NCBI RefSeq assembly: GCF_014648555.1
Contig: NZ_BMRI01000016.1
Coordinates: 35,754 to 99,753 of the forward strand
Origin: Kitasatospora griseola
GTDB taxonomy: Bacteria > Actinomycetota > Actinomycetes > Streptomycetales > Streptomycetaceae
DNA: 64,000 bases
Reading direction: 5' to 3'
This document shows positions 50,001-59,422 of the stretch, one piece after another. The notes below the pieces were generated by a model. It worked only from the letters and a program-made list of their open reading frames with translations, ran no database searches and was not told the DNA's origin. How positions within the stretch are numbered: position 1 is the first letter of the stretch; each line of letters begins with the position of its first letter. The translations under genes and the position numbers were made by a program.

Positions 50001-52859
50001 GTGACGCCAGTGCACGGCAGCCCCACGCCCGAAGAGCAGCTCAGCCCCGCCGAGCGGTACGCGGCCTCCCGCGAACGCGCCAAGGAGCAGGCGACGGCCC
50101 TCTACGGCTTCCAGCAGTTGTACGACTTCCCGCTCGACGACTTCCAGGTCCGCGCCTGTCAGACGCTGGAGAGCGGCAAGGGCGTCCTGGTGGCCGCCCC
50201 CACCGGCAGCGGCAAGACCATCGTCGGCGAGTTCGCCGTCCACCTGGCGCTGGCCGCCGGGCGCAAGTGCTTCTACACCACGCCGATCAAGGCGCTGTCC
50301 AACCAGAAGTACGGCGACCTGGTCAAGCGCTACGGCCAGGCCAAGGTCGGCCTGCTGACCGGCGACAACTCCGTCAACGGCGACGCGCCGGTGGTCGTGA
50401 TGACCACCGAGGTGCTGCGCAACATGCTGTACGCGGGCTCCAGCGCCCTCGACGGCCTCGGCTACGTGGTGATGGACGAGGTGCACTACCTCGCCGACCG
50501 GTTCCGCGGCGCCGTCTGGGAGGAGGTCATCATCCACCTCCCCGAATCCGTGATCCTGGCGTCGCTGTCCGCGACCGTCTCCAACGCCGAGGAGTTCGGC
50601 GACTGGCTGGACACCGTGCGCGGCGGCACCGAGGTGATCGTCTCCGAGCACCGCCCCGTCCCGCTCTGGCAGCACGTGATGGCCGGCAACCGGATGTACG
50701 ACCTGTTCGCCAGCCCCGACCGGGACGGCCGCCCCAAGGGCAGCCTGAAGAACCCCGCCAAGGCGGTCAACCCCGAGCTGGTGCGCCTGGCCCGCTCCGA
50801 GGCCGACCGCGGCCGGGACAGGTTCGCCCGCGGCCGCGGTCGCTCGATGCCGGCCGGCCGGCCCGGCCGGGTCTGGACGCCGAGCCGGGTCGACGTCATC
50901 GACCGGCTCGACGCCGAAGGCCTGCTCCCCGCGATCACCTTCATCTTCAGTCGGGCCGGCTGCGAGGCCGCCGTCCAGCAGTGCCTCAACTCCGGCCTGC
51001 GGCTGAACCGCGAGGCCGACCGCGCGACCGTCCGCCGGTTCGTCGAGGAACGCTGCCGCGACATCCCCGACGAGGACCTCAACGTGCTCGGCTACTTCGA
51101 GTGGCTCGACGGCCTGGAGCGCGGCATCGCCGCCCACCACGCCGGCATGCTGCCCAGGTTCAAGGAAGTCGTCGAGGAACTCTTCGTCAAGGGCCTGGTC
51201 AAGGCGGTCTTCGCCACCGAGACGCTCGCCCTCGGCATCAACATGCCCGCCCGCTCGGTGGTCATGGAGAAGCTGGTCAAGTGGAACGGCGAGACCCACG
51301 CCGACATCACCCCCGGCGAGTACACCCAGCTCACCGGCCGGGCCGGCCGCCGCGGCATCGACATCGAGGGCCACGCCGTGGTGCTGTGGCAGCGCGGCCT
51401 CGACCCGGAGGCGCTGGCCGGCCTGGCCGGCACCCGCACCTACCCGCTGAAGTCCTCCTTCCGCCCGTCCTACAACATGGCCGTCAACCTGGTCGGCCAG
51501 TTCGGGCGGCACCGCTCCCGCGAACTGCTGGAGACCTCCTTCGCGCAGTTCCAGGCGGACCGCTCGGTGGTCGGCATCGCCCGCCAGGTCCAGCGCAACG
51601 AAGAGGGCCTGGACGGCTACCGCGAGTCGATGACCTGCCACCTCGGCGACTTCGACGAGTACATGTCGCTGCGCCGGCAGCTCAAGGACCGCGAGAACGA
51701 GCTCGCCCGCGAGGGCTCCACGCAGCGCCGCGCCGCCGCCGTCGAATCCATCGAGCAGCTCAAGCCCGGCGACATCATCCACGTCCCCACCGGCAAGTTC
51801 GCCGGCCTCGCGCTCGTCCTCGACCCCGGCCTCCCGCCGGACGTCCGCGGCCGGCACGGGCGCTCCGGCCCCCGCCACCCCGACTACCAGGACGGGCCGC
51901 GCCCCGTCGTGCTCACCGCCGAACGCCAGGTCAAGCGCCTCGCGATGATCGACTTCCCGCACCCGGTCGCCGCCATGGACCGGATGCGCATCCCCAAGTC
52001 CTTCAACCCGCGCAGCCCGCAGTCCCGCCGCGACCTCGCCTCCGCGCTGCGCACCAAGGCCGGTCACCTCGAACCCGAGCGGTTCCGCAAGGGCCGCGCC
52101 GCCGCCGCCGACGACCCCGAGATCGCCCGGCTGCGCGCCGCGCTGCGCCAGCACCCCTGCCACGGCTGCGACGAACGCGAGGACCACGCCCGCTGGTCCG
52201 AGCGCTACCACCGCCTGCACCGCGACACCGAACTGCTGGAACGCCGGATGCGCTCCCGCACCCACACCATCGCCCGCACCTTCGACCGGGTCTGCGGCCT
52301 GCTCGCCGAGCTCGGCTACCTCAGCGGCGACACCGTCACCGACGACGGCAAGCGGCTGGCCCGGCTCTACGGCGAGCTCGACCTGCTCGCCTCCGAGTGC
52401 ATCCGCGAAGGCGTCTGGGACGGTCTCGCCGCCGCCGAACTCGCCGCCTGCGCCTCCGCGCTGGTCTACGAGGCCCGGCAGTCCGACGACGCCACCGCCC
52501 CCCGGGTCCCCGAGGGCGGCGCCAAGGACGCGCTCGGCCGGATGGTCCGGATCTGGGGCAGGCTCGACGCCCTGGAGGAGCAGCACAAGATCTCCACCGC
52601 GGAGGGCGTCGGCCAGCGCGAACCCGACCTGGGCTTCGCCTGGGCCGCCTACCGCTGGGCCCTCGGCCACGACCTGGACGCCGTCCTGCGCGACGCCGAC
52701 ATGCCCGCCGGCGACTTCGTCCGCTGGACCAAGCAGCTGATCGACGTCCTCGGCCAGATCCAGGACGCCGCCGGCGACAACGTCGAGCTCCGCCGCACCG
52801 CCCGCAAGGCCGTCGACGGGATGCGGCGCGGCATCATCGCGTACTCGTCCGTCGGGTAG
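50001..52859 (+). CDS. helY: Ski2-like DEAD/DEAH-box RNA helicase HelY
   Basis: 952 aa from GTG 50001. Motif I is APTGSGKTIVGEFA, motif II MDEVHYLAD, motif III SLSATVSNAEEFGDW, motif VI QLTGRAGRRGID, followed by the long helical C-terminal part of Ski2/Mtr4/HelY helicases. It unwinds RNA with 3'-5' polarity by family knowledge. In mycobacteria helY is the gene after tatC; here about 47.5 kb intervene. Its closeness to the YrlA-like RNAs is notable because Y RNAs link to RNA decay. Confidence 0.9.
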   Translation: MTPVHGSPTPEEQLSPAERYAASRERAKEQATALYGFQQLYDFPLDDFQVRACQTLESGKGVLVAAPTGSGKTIVGEFAVHLALAAGRKCFYTTPIKALSNQKYGDLVKRYGQAKVGLLTGDNSVNGDAPVVVMTTEVLRNMLYAGSSALDGLGYVVMDEVHYLADRFRGAVWEEVIIHLPESVILASLSATVSNAEEFGDWLDTVRGGTEVIVSEHRPVPLWQHVMAGNRMYDLFASPDRDGRPKGSLKNPAKAVNPELVRLARSEADRGRDRFARGRGRSMPAGRPGRVWTPSRVDVIDRLDAEGLLPAITFIFSRAGCEAAVQQCLNSGLRLNREADRATVRRFVEERCRDIPDEDLNVLGYFEWLDGLERGIAAHHAGMLPRFKEVVEELFVKGLVKAVFATETLALGINMPARSVVMEKLVKWNGETHADITPGEYTQLTGRAGRRGIDIEGHAVVLWQRGLDPEALAGLAGTRTYPLKSSFRPSYNMAVNLVGQFGRHRSRELLETSFAQFQADRSVVGIARQVQRNEEGLDGYRESMTCHLGDFDEYMSLRRQLKDRENELAREGSTQRRAAAVESIEQLKPGDIIHVPTGKFAGLALVLDPGLPPDVRGRHGRSGPRHPDYQDGPRPVVLTAERQVKRLAMIDFPHPVAAMDRMRIPKSFNPRSPQSRRDLASALRTKAGHLEPERFRKGRAAAADDPEIARLRAALRQHPCHGCDEREDHARWSERYHRLHRDTELLERRMRSRTHTIARTFDRVCGLLAELGYLSGDTVTDDGKRLARLYGELDLLASECIREGVWDGLAAAELAACASALVYEARQSDDATAPRVPEGGAKDALGRMVRIWGRLDALEEQHKISTAEGVGQREPDLGFAWAAYRWALGHDLDAVLRDADMPAGDFVRWTKQLIDVLGQIQDAAGDNVELRRTARKAVDGMRRGIIAYSSVG

Positions 52860-52874
52860 CGGTACCTGCGCAGC

Positions 52875-52901
52875 GGGCCCGGCCGGTCGGCGGCCGGGCC
52901 C
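52875..52901. terminator. Bidirectional terminator between helY and the biosynthetic operon
   Basis: An 11-bp perfect stem GGGCCCGGCCG / CGGCCGGGCCC (52875-52885, 52891-52901) with a GTCGG loop lies between the convergent stops at 52859 and 52954. Confidence 0.85.
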
Positions 52902-52953
52902 GTTCGCGTCCGTCCCCGTCGGTGCGGTCGAGCCGGGGACGCCCGGACCGGGG

Positions 52954-54153
52954 TCAGGCGTCGGCCGGGAGCACCGTGCACGGCAGCGGGTCGAAGCCGT
53001 TGAACCCCTGGGTGAGGTAGCTGACCGCGTACGCGCCGCTGGAGAGGATCCACACCGGGTCGCCGGAGGCCACCGCCCGGGGCACCGGCACCCGGCCGGT
53101 GGTGCGCCCGTGCGGGAAGGTGTCGTCGCTGTCGCAGGTCGGGCCGGCGATCACGGCGGGAACGCGGTCCTCGTCCGGGTGGGTGGGGAAGACCAGCCGG
53201 TACTGCACCTGGTCCATCTCGTACAGCCCGTTGAACTTCCCGCAGCCCAGGTAGAGCCAGTGCTCCCGCTCGCCGTCCGGCTGCTGACGGTCCGTCAGCC
53301 GGTAGACGTGGGTGCGGATCGCGCCCTGGTCGGCGACCAGGTGGCGGCCGGGCTCCAGGACGAACGCCAGCTTGCCGCCGTGCAGTCGGCGCAGCCGGTC
53401 GAGGCCCTGCCGGACGGTGCGGAAGATCTCGTCGAGCGGTGGTTCGAGCGCGGTGCCGTACCGGTCGACGTAGCCGAGGGCGGGCAGGCCGCCGCCGAGG
53501 TTGACGTGGTCGAGCCGGATCCCGTCCCGTTCGAGCTCCACCATGGCGTCGGCGAGCAGGTCGAAGGACGCCGCCCAGGCCTCGGCGGTCAGCTGCTGCG
53601 AGCCGACGTGCACCGAGAGCCCGGCGGGGGTCAGCCCGGCCGCCCGGGCCGCGGTCATCACCCGGACGGCGTCCGCCGCCGAGCAGCCGTACTTGCGGCT
53701 CAGGCCCCAGAGCGCGCCCTTGCCGGTGGTGGCGAGCCGGCAGAACACCCGGGCGCCCGGGGCGTGTTCGGCGATCGCGGCGACGTCCGCGAGGCTGTCG
53801 GTGGCGAAGTCCCGGATGCCCAGGCGGTGGGCCTCGGCGATGCCCCGGTCCGACTTGACGGTGTTGCCGTAGTGCACCCGCTCGGCCGGGACGCCGGTGC
53901 GCAGCGCCTGGGCGATCTCGTTCGGGCCGGCGGCGTCGAAACCGGCGCCGAGCGCGGCGAGTTCGGCCAGCACCTCGTCCACCGGGCAGGCCTTCATGGC
54001 GAACCGGACGGCGACGCCCGGGAGTTCGTCCCGCAGCGCGGTGTAGCGGCGGGTGATGCCGGCCAGGTCGTAGAAGATCCGGTCGTCGCCGGACGCCGCC
54101 AGGGCGGAGCGCAACGCCGGGCTGAGGGAGGTGAGTTCGGCGGTCAGGTTCAA
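52954..54153 (-). CDS. PLP-dependent ornithine/diaminopimelate decarboxylase-family enzyme
   Basis: 399 aa from TTG 54153, which overlaps the E1-beta stop. Fold type III: the PLP lysine in RFAMKACP (about residue 50), HVGSQ, GGGLP and EPGR loops, and the substrate motif GPTCDSDD near residue 335, where CDSxD is typical of ornithine/lysine rather than arginine or diaminopimelate decarboxylases. It would supply a diamine such as putrescine or cadaverine, or decarboxylate an amino acid carried by the pathway. It is the last gene of the biosynthetic operon. Confidence 0.82.
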   Translation of the reverse strand: MNLTAELTSLSPALRSALAASGDDRIFYDLAGITRRYTALRDELPGVAVRFAMKACPVDEVLAELAALGAGFDAAGPNEIAQALRTGVPAERVHYGNTVKSDRGIAEAHRLGIRDFATDSLADVAAIAEHAPGARVFCRLATTGKGALWGLSRKYGCSAADAVRVMTAARAAGLTPAGLSVHVGSQQLTAEAWAASFDLLADAMVELERDGIRLDHVNLGGGLPALGYVDRYGTALEPPLDEIFRTVRQGLDRLRRLHGGKLAFVLEPGRHLVADQGAIRTHVYRLTDRQQPDGEREHWLYLGCGKFNGLYEMDQVQYRLVFPTHPDEDRVPAVIAGPTCDSDDTFPHGRTTGRVPVPRAVASGDPVWILSSGAYAVSYLTQGFNGFDPLPCTVLPADA

Positions 54154-55145
54154 CGGCCCCGGTCCTCGCGGCTGGAGGTCGGCCGATGCTTCATCACCGC
54201 ACGGACGGCGTCGCGCAGTTGGTCGCGGTTCGGCTGCAGGGCGCGGTCCAGTGCGGGGGCGAACGGCAGCACGGCGCCGTCCGGGCGGGTGATCCGCCGG
54301 GGCGGGGCGATCAGGCGCAGCTCCTCGGCGGCGGTGGCGACGATCTCGCCGCCGATGCCGCAGCTGCGGTTGGAGTCGTCGACGACGACCAGCCGGCCGG
54401 TGCGCTCCAGCGAGGCGGCCAGTGCCGTCCAGTCGAACGGGTACAGGGTGCGCGGGTCGAACACCTCGACGGAGACCTCCGGGGCGAGCTCCTCCGCGAC
54501 GGCCAGCGCGTCGTGCACCAGGTGGCCGACGGCGACCACGGTGACGTCGGCGCCCTCGCGGTGGATCCGGGCCGAGCCGAGCGGGATCGGCGACAGCTCC
54601 CAGGTCACGGTCTCGCGCACCGGCAGGGCGCCGGCCGGGGCGAAGACGACCACCGGGTCCGGGTCGGCGATCGCCGACCGGAGCAGCCCGTAGGCGTCGG
54701 TGGGCGTGGCCGGGACCACGGTCTTCATCCCGGCGTGCGCGAACAGGCTGTACGGGTGGTCGGAGTGCTGCCCGGCCCAGCCGTCCCGGGAGCCGGAGCC
54801 CGGCACCAGGCAGGTCAGCGGGACGTTCGCCTGGCCGCCGGTCATCAGCGAGAACTTGTGCGCCTGGTTGACGAGTTGCTCGAAGACCAGGAACAGCAGC
54901 GAGGGGATCTGGAACTCGATCACCGGCCGCCGCCCGGTCAGCGCGGCGCCGATCGCCATCGAGGTGAACGCCTGCTCGGAGAGCGGGGTGTCGACGATCC
55001 GGCCGGGGCCGAAGCGGTCCAGCAGGTTGAGGGTGGGGCCGGCCATGCCGGCGCCGATGTCCTCGCCGAACACGCAGACCGCCGGGTCCTCGGCGAGGGC
55101 GTCGGTGAGCGCCCGGTTGAGCGCCTTGGTGTAGGAGAGCCTCAT
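54150..55145 (-). CDS. Pyruvate-dehydrogenase-type E1 beta subunit
   Basis: 331 aa. Transketolase central and C-terminal domains: VCVFGEDIGAGMAGPTLNL at the N-terminus, GSGSRDGWAGQHSD near residue 118 and VVVDDSNRSCGIGGEI near residue 255. It forms a heterotetramer with the E1 alpha encoded upstream; starts and stops overlap by four bases. No E2 or E3 genes follow, as in dedicated secondary-metabolite E1 pairs such as those for phenylglycine. Confidence 0.88.
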   Translation of the reverse strand: MRLSYTKALNRALTDALAEDPAVCVFGEDIGAGMAGPTLNLLDRFGPGRIVDTPLSEQAFTSMAIGAALTGRRPVIEFQIPSLLFLVFEQLVNQAHKFSLMTGGQANVPLTCLVPGSGSRDGWAGQHSDHPYSLFAHAGMKTVVPATPTDAYGLLRSAIADPDPVVVFAPAGALPVRETVTWELSPIPLGSARIHREGADVTVVAVGHLVHDALAVAEELAPEVSVEVFDPRTLYPFDWTALAASLERTGRLVVVDDSNRSCGIGGEIVATAAEELRLIAPPRRITRPDGAVLPFAPALDRALQPNRDQLRDAVRAVMKHRPTSSREDRGR

Positions 55146-56137
55146 GCCCCGGACCCCGCCCTCGGACGCAGCCCGTCCGCGTAGAGGTGGTCCAACGCGC
55201 CTTCAACAGAAGGGAGTTCGGAGTCGAGCGCGAACTGCCGGGCGGCGGCCAGCTGCTGCGCGACCGAGGCGTCCAGCCGCTCGGCCAGGCCGGGCGGCAG
55301 CAGTGCGGCGGCGCGCGGCAGCGGGTCCAGGCCGCGCCAGTCGGCGACCTCCTCCGGGGTGCGGTAGCGCAGTTTCATCAGCCGTTCCATGGTGTGGTGC
55401 CCCTCGAAGCGGTAGGTGCGGCACTCCAGGAAGCCCGGTCCGCCGCCGGCGGCGGACCGCGCGACGGCCTCGGCGGCCGCCGCGCGGACGGCCTCGGCGT
55501 CCATCCCGTCCACCTCGACGGCGGGGATCCCGAAGGCGGCGGCCCGGCCGGTGGCGCTGCCGGCCACCGCGGTGGCGGCCGGCAGCGTGGTGGCGTAGCC
55601 GTTGTTCTCGCAGACGAACAGCACCGGCAGCCGCCACATCGCGGCCAGGTTGAACGACTCCAGCAGGACGCCCTGGTTGAGCGCGCCGTCGCCGAAGAAC
55701 GCGACGGCGACCCGGTCCTCGCCGGCCTGCCGGGCCGACCAGGCGGCGCCGACCGCGATCGCGCCGCCGGCGCCGACCATGCCGTTGGCGCCCAGGATGC
55801 CGAGCGAGAAGTCCGCGGCGTGCATCGAGCCGCCCCGCCCCCGGTTCAACCCGCCGGTGCGGCCCAGCAGTTCGGCCAGCAGCCGGCTCGGGTCCGCGCC
55901 CTTGGCGAGCACGTGGCCGTGGCCCCGGTGGGTGGAGGTGATCCGGTCCTGCGGGCGCAGCGCGGCGCAGACGCCGACCGCCACCGCCTCCTGCCCGATG
56001 TACGGGTGGATGCCGCCGGTGATCTCCCCGGACTTCACCAGGCCGAGCGCGAGCTCCTCGAAACCGCGGATCAGCCGCAGCATCCGGTAGCGCCCGGCGG
56101 GGGAGCCGAGGTCGGCCGAACCGGGCAGGCCCGTCAC
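55142..56137 (-). CDS. Pyruvate-dehydrogenase-type E1 alpha subunit
   Basis: 331 aa from GTG 56137. The thiamine diphosphate motif runs from FFGDGALNQG to CENNGYA near residues 160-190, and HRGHGHVLAKG and RGRGGSMHAAD are family signatures. With the beta subunit it decarboxylates a 2-oxo acid and passes the acyl group on. Within this operon an aryl 2-oxo acid (arylpyruvate or arylglyoxylate) is a plausible substrate; this is inference. Confidence 0.88.
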   Translation of the reverse strand: MTGLPGSADLGSPAGRYRMLRLIRGFEELALGLVKSGEITGGIHPYIGQEAVAVGVCAALRPQDRITSTHRGHGHVLAKGADPSRLLAELLGRTGGLNRGRGGSMHAADFSLGILGANGMVGAGGAIAVGAAWSARQAGEDRVAVAFFGDGALNQGVLLESFNLAAMWRLPVLFVCENNGYATTLPAATAVAGSATGRAAAFGIPAVEVDGMDAEAVRAAAAEAVARSAAGGGPGFLECRTYRFEGHHTMERLMKLRYRTPEEVADWRGLDPLPRAAALLPPGLAERLDASVAQQLAAARQFALDSELPSVEGALDHLYADGLRPRAGSGA

Positions 56138-57048
56138 CGGGCTCCCCGCCAGACGACCGGGCAGATCTCCGGGTCGGCGTAGTCGGGGCGGCCGTCGGCG
56201 GTGCGGCGGACCAGCACGTCGTGGTTGTACGAGGCGGGGCTGCCGTCCGGGCGGGTGGCGTGGCGGTACGCGTTGGCGCCGTCCTGGAGGTGCAGCGAGA
56301 TCGCCCGGCGCGGGAAGTCGGCCAGGTTGGCGCCGCTGCCGTGGTAGGTGCGGCAGTGGTGGAAGCTGACGTGCCCGCGCGGGATCACCACCGGGACCTT
56401 GCGCACCTCGGCGCCGTTGTGGCGCGCGTTGGCGGCCAGGATCGACTCCAGCTCGGCGCGGTCGCGCTGGGCGAAGTGCCGGGTGGCGTCCTCCTCGGAG
56501 GGCAGCTCCGCCCAGCGGTTGCTGCCGTCGACCATGGTGATGGTGCCGTTCTCCACCCCGCAGTCGTGGAACGGGATGAAGGCGGTCAGCATCTCCTCCG
56601 AGGTCGAGGTGTGCCAGTAGTGCTTGTCGAAGTGCCACGGCACCTGGTTGGAGGGCTCCTCCGGCACCGGCGGCTTGAAGATCAGCGTCGACTGGAAGAT
56701 CCGGATCTCCTCGGCCCCGGCGAGCACTGCGGCGACGGCGCCGACCAGCGGCTTGCGCAGGATCGCGGCGATCGCGTCGCTCTCGTAGTGCACGTAGTCG
56801 TTGTGCCGCTGGACCGGCCCGTGCGCGGGCTCCCAGGCGGCCAGCCGGGGCGGCCGGACGGCGAGGGCGCGGTCGCGCCGGCCCTCGTAGTAGTCGTCGG
56901 TGGCGGCCTGGAGGGTGTCGAGCTCCTGGTCGGTGAACAGCCGCCCGGAGAGGTACCAGCCGTGCTCGCGGTAGCCGGCCACGTCCTCGGGCGTGGGCAG
57001 CAGGGCGGTCTCGGCCGGGGTCAGGACGAACTCGGGTGCGACGGTCAT
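56134..57048 (-). CDS. PhyH-family Fe(II)/2-oxoglutarate dioxygenase
   Basis: 304 aa from ATG 57048. The iron ligands are visible as His and Asp in PWHFDKHYWH (near residue 140) and a distal His in HHCRTYHGSGAN (near residue 240), with an Arg nearby for 2-oxoglutarate (FPRRAISLHL). Family members hydroxylate, desaturate or halogenate small molecules. The gene overlaps E1 alpha by four bases and follows the hydroxymandelate-synthase-like gene. Confidence 0.86.
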   Translation of the reverse strand: MTVAPEFVLTPAETALLPTPEDVAGYREHGWYLSGRLFTDQELDTLQAATDDYYEGRRDRALAVRPPRLAAWEPAHGPVQRHNDYVHYESDAIAAILRKPLVGAVAAVLAGAEEIRIFQSTLIFKPPVPEEPSNQVPWHFDKHYWHTSTSEEMLTAFIPFHDCGVENGTITMVDGSNRWAELPSEEDATRHFAQRDRAELESILAANARHNGAEVRKVPVVIPRGHVSFHHCRTYHGSGANLADFPRRAISLHLQDGANAYRHATRPDGSPASYNHDVLVRRTADGRPDYADPEICPVVWRGAR

Positions 57049-57095
57049 GGGGCGGTCCTCCTCGGAGGGCGGTCGGGTCGGGTGGTGGCGGCCGG

Positions 57096-58088
57096 TCAGA
57101 CGGCGGCGGCGGCGCGCTGGCGCTCGACCGCCTCGTACAGGGCCTTGATGTTGGCGGTGCCGAAGGTGCCCGCGCCCTGGCGCTCGATCAGCTCCAGGAA
57201 GAAGGTCCGCCGGGGGTGGGTGGAGCGGGCGAAGATCTGGAACAGCTGGCCGCCGTGGTCCTGGTCGACCAGCACGTCCAGCTCGCGCAGCGTCCCGACC
57301 GGGATCGCGGTGTCGCCGAGCCGCTCGGCCAGGCCGTCGTAGTAGGCGCCGGGGGTGGCCAGGAACTCGACGCCGCGCGAGCGGGCGGTGCGGACGGCGG
57401 TGGCGATGTCGTCGGTGCGCAGCGCCAGGTGCTGGACGCCCGCGCCGTCGTGGTCGGCGAGGAAGGTGTCGATCTGGCCGGCCCGGCGGTCGGTGTCCGG
57501 CTCGATCAGGGTGAAGGTGACGTCCCCGGAGGGGCTCTGCACCACGCTGGAGTCCATCGCCTGCTCGCCGACCTCGATGTACTCGCCGAAGATCAGGCGC
57601 ATGCCGAGCGCGGCCTCGCAGAACCGCACGGACGCGGCGAGCCGCCCGGCGGGCACGCAGATCGCGACGTGGTCGAGGGCGTCCAGAAGGTCGCCGCCGG
57701 CGGGCTCCGGGGTGCTCTCCGGCAGCGGGACGAAGCGCAGCGCGGTGTCGCCGAAGCCGGCGATCAGCGCGCCCGCGCGGTCCAGCACCTCGGCGCCGTG
57801 CCGCTCGGCCCGCTCCAGCGCCGCCGCCGGGTCGGCGCAGCCGAGCGCCAGCACGGCGACGCCTTCGCCGTGCCGTTCCACCCAGTCGGCCACCGGGTGG
57901 CCGCCGATCCCGCTGGACAGCAGCCGCAGCCGGATGCCGCCCTGGAGCAGGTGGACGGCCCGCAGCCCGGGCGTCCACGCGGGCTGGTCGGCGTCGCGCC
58001 GGAAGCCGAAGCCGTCCTGCAGCTCGGCGGCGGTCCGCGCGGCGTCCGCGCAGTGGTACTCGACGTGGGTGATCGTCTGGATGGGCAA
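57096..58088 (-). CDS. 4-Hydroxymandelate synthase/HPPD-like dioxygenase
   Basis: TTG 58088 follows AGGAG; 330 aa. Two vicinal-oxygen-chelate halves; iron ligands are His in LDHVAIC, His in GVQHLALRT and Glu in FFLELIER. The C-terminal helix reads TFGTANIKALYEAVERQ. In 4-hydroxyphenylpyruvate dioxygenase the matching segment has Phe (GNFKALF); hydroxymandelate synthases of glycopeptide clusters have Ile there. The protein is also shorter than typical HPPD. So it probably makes 4-hydroxymandelate from 4-hydroxyphenylpyruvate. Confidence 0.8.
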   Translation of the reverse strand: MPIQTITHVEYHCADAARTAAELQDGFGFRRDADQPAWTPGLRAVHLLQGGIRLRLLSSGIGGHPVADWVERHGEGVAVLALGCADPAAALERAERHGAEVLDRAGALIAGFGDTALRFVPLPESTPEPAGGDLLDALDHVAICVPAGRLAASVRFCEAALGMRLIFGEYIEVGEQAMDSSVVQSPSGDVTFTLIEPDTDRRAGQIDTFLADHDGAGVQHLALRTDDIATAVRTARSRGVEFLATPGAYYDGLAERLGDTAIPVGTLRELDVLVDQDHGGQLFQIFARSTHPRRTFFLELIERQGAGTFGTANIKALYEAVERQRAAAAV

Positions 58089-58159
58089 CTGGGCTCCTGG
58101 CAGCTGGGATTCGAGCGCGAAGGCAGCAGGCCGTGGCGGCCTCTTCGGCGCTGGTGGCC

Positions 58160-59422
58160 TTACTTGACGGTGCTGGTGGGCGTCGGCCCGAAGACCAGAC
58201 TGGTGTTGTGGCCGCCGAACGCGAACGCGTTGCTGAGCGCGGCCCGCAGCCGGACCGGCCGGGCGGCGCCGCGGACGTGGTCCAGCGCGCACGCCGGGTC
58301 GGGGTCGTCCAGGTTGAGGGTCGGCGGGAGCAGGCCGCGGGCCACGGCCAGCGCGGTGACGGCGGCCTCCACCGCCCCGGCCGCGCCCAGCAGGTGGCCG
58401 GTGGCGCCCTTGGTGGAGCTGACGGCCGGCCGGTGCTCGCCGAACACGGCGTTCAGCGCGGCCGATTCGGCGACGTCGCCGAGCTTCGTGCCGGTACCGT
58501 GCGCGTTGACGTAGCCGATGTCGGACGGGGCCAGACCGGCGTTGGCGAGGGCGGCGCGCATGGCGTCGGCGGCGCCCGCGCCGTCGGGGCGGGGCATGGT
58601 CGGGTGGTGGGCGTCGGTGCTGGAGCCCCAGCCGATCAGTTCGGCGTACCCGGCCGCGCCGCGGGCGGCCGCGTGCTCGGCGCTCTCCAGGACCAGGACG
58701 GCGCTGCCGTCGCCCAGCACGAAGCCGTTGCGGCGGGCGTCGAACGGCCGGGACGCCTGCGCCGGGTCCTCCCAACCCTGGGCCAGCGCACGGGCGTTGG
58801 CGAAGGCGGAGACGATCGTCGGATGCAGCGAGGCGTCCGTCCCGCCGCACACCACCATGTCCGCGTCGCCGGCCCGGATCAGCCGCAGCCCCTCGGCCAC
58901 CGCCTGGGCGCCGGCCGCGCAGGCCGTCACGATCGCGGTGCTGAAGCCCCGGATGCCGTGCTTGATCGCGACCCGGGCGGTGGCCATGTTGGAGAGCATC
59001 CCGGGCAACAGGTACGGGCTGACGCCGGGGCGGCCGCGCTCCTGGCGGCGCTGCGCCTGCTGCTCGTAGGTCTCCAGGCCGCCGCCGCCGGTGCCCAGCA
59101 CCACGGCGGTGCGGCGGGCGTCGACGTCGCGGCCGACCACCAGCCCGGCGTCGGCCAGCGCGTCGTCCGCGGCGGCCATCGCCAGCAGCGCGAAGCGGTC
59201 GACGCAGCGGGTCTCGGTCGGCGGCAGCACCTCCCGGCCGTCGATGTGCGGGGCGATCCCGGCGGCGGGCAGCCAGCCGTGCGCGACGTGGCCCTCCGGT
59301 ACGGCGGTGATGCCGCTGAACCCGGAGGTCAGCGCCTCGAAGACGTCGCCCGGCTTGCGGCCCAGCGAGGTGACCAGGCCCAGGCCGGTGACGACGGCGC
59401 CCGGCCGTCCGACCCGGGTCAT
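58160..59422 (-). CDS. FabF-type beta-ketoacyl-ACP synthase
   Basis: 420 aa. The active-site triad is complete: Cys168 in TACAAGAQAV, His308 in NAHGTGTKLG and His343 in GATGHLLGAAG. It starts inside the stop of the upstream acyl-CoA ligase gene. It would extend the chain carried by the operon's ACPs. A type II polyketide or fatty-acyl product is implied. Confidence 0.9.
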   Translation of the reverse strand: MTRVGRPGAVVTGLGLVTSLGRKPGDVFEALTSGFSGITAVPEGHVAHGWLPAAGIAPHIDGREVLPPTETRCVDRFALLAMAAADDALADAGLVVGRDVDARRTAVVLGTGGGGLETYEQQAQRRQERGRPGVSPYLLPGMLSNMATARVAIKHGIRGFSTAIVTACAAGAQAVAEGLRLIRAGDADMVVCGGTDASLHPTIVSAFANARALAQGWEDPAQASRPFDARRNGFVLGDGSAVLVLESAEHAAARGAAGYAELIGWGSSTDAHHPTMPRPDGAGAADAMRAALANAGLAPSDIGYVNAHGTGTKLGDVAESAALNAVFGEHRPAVSSTKGATGHLLGAAGAVEAAVTALAVARGLLPPTLNLDDPDPACALDHVRGAARPVRLRAALSNAFAFGGHNTSLVFGPTPTSTVK

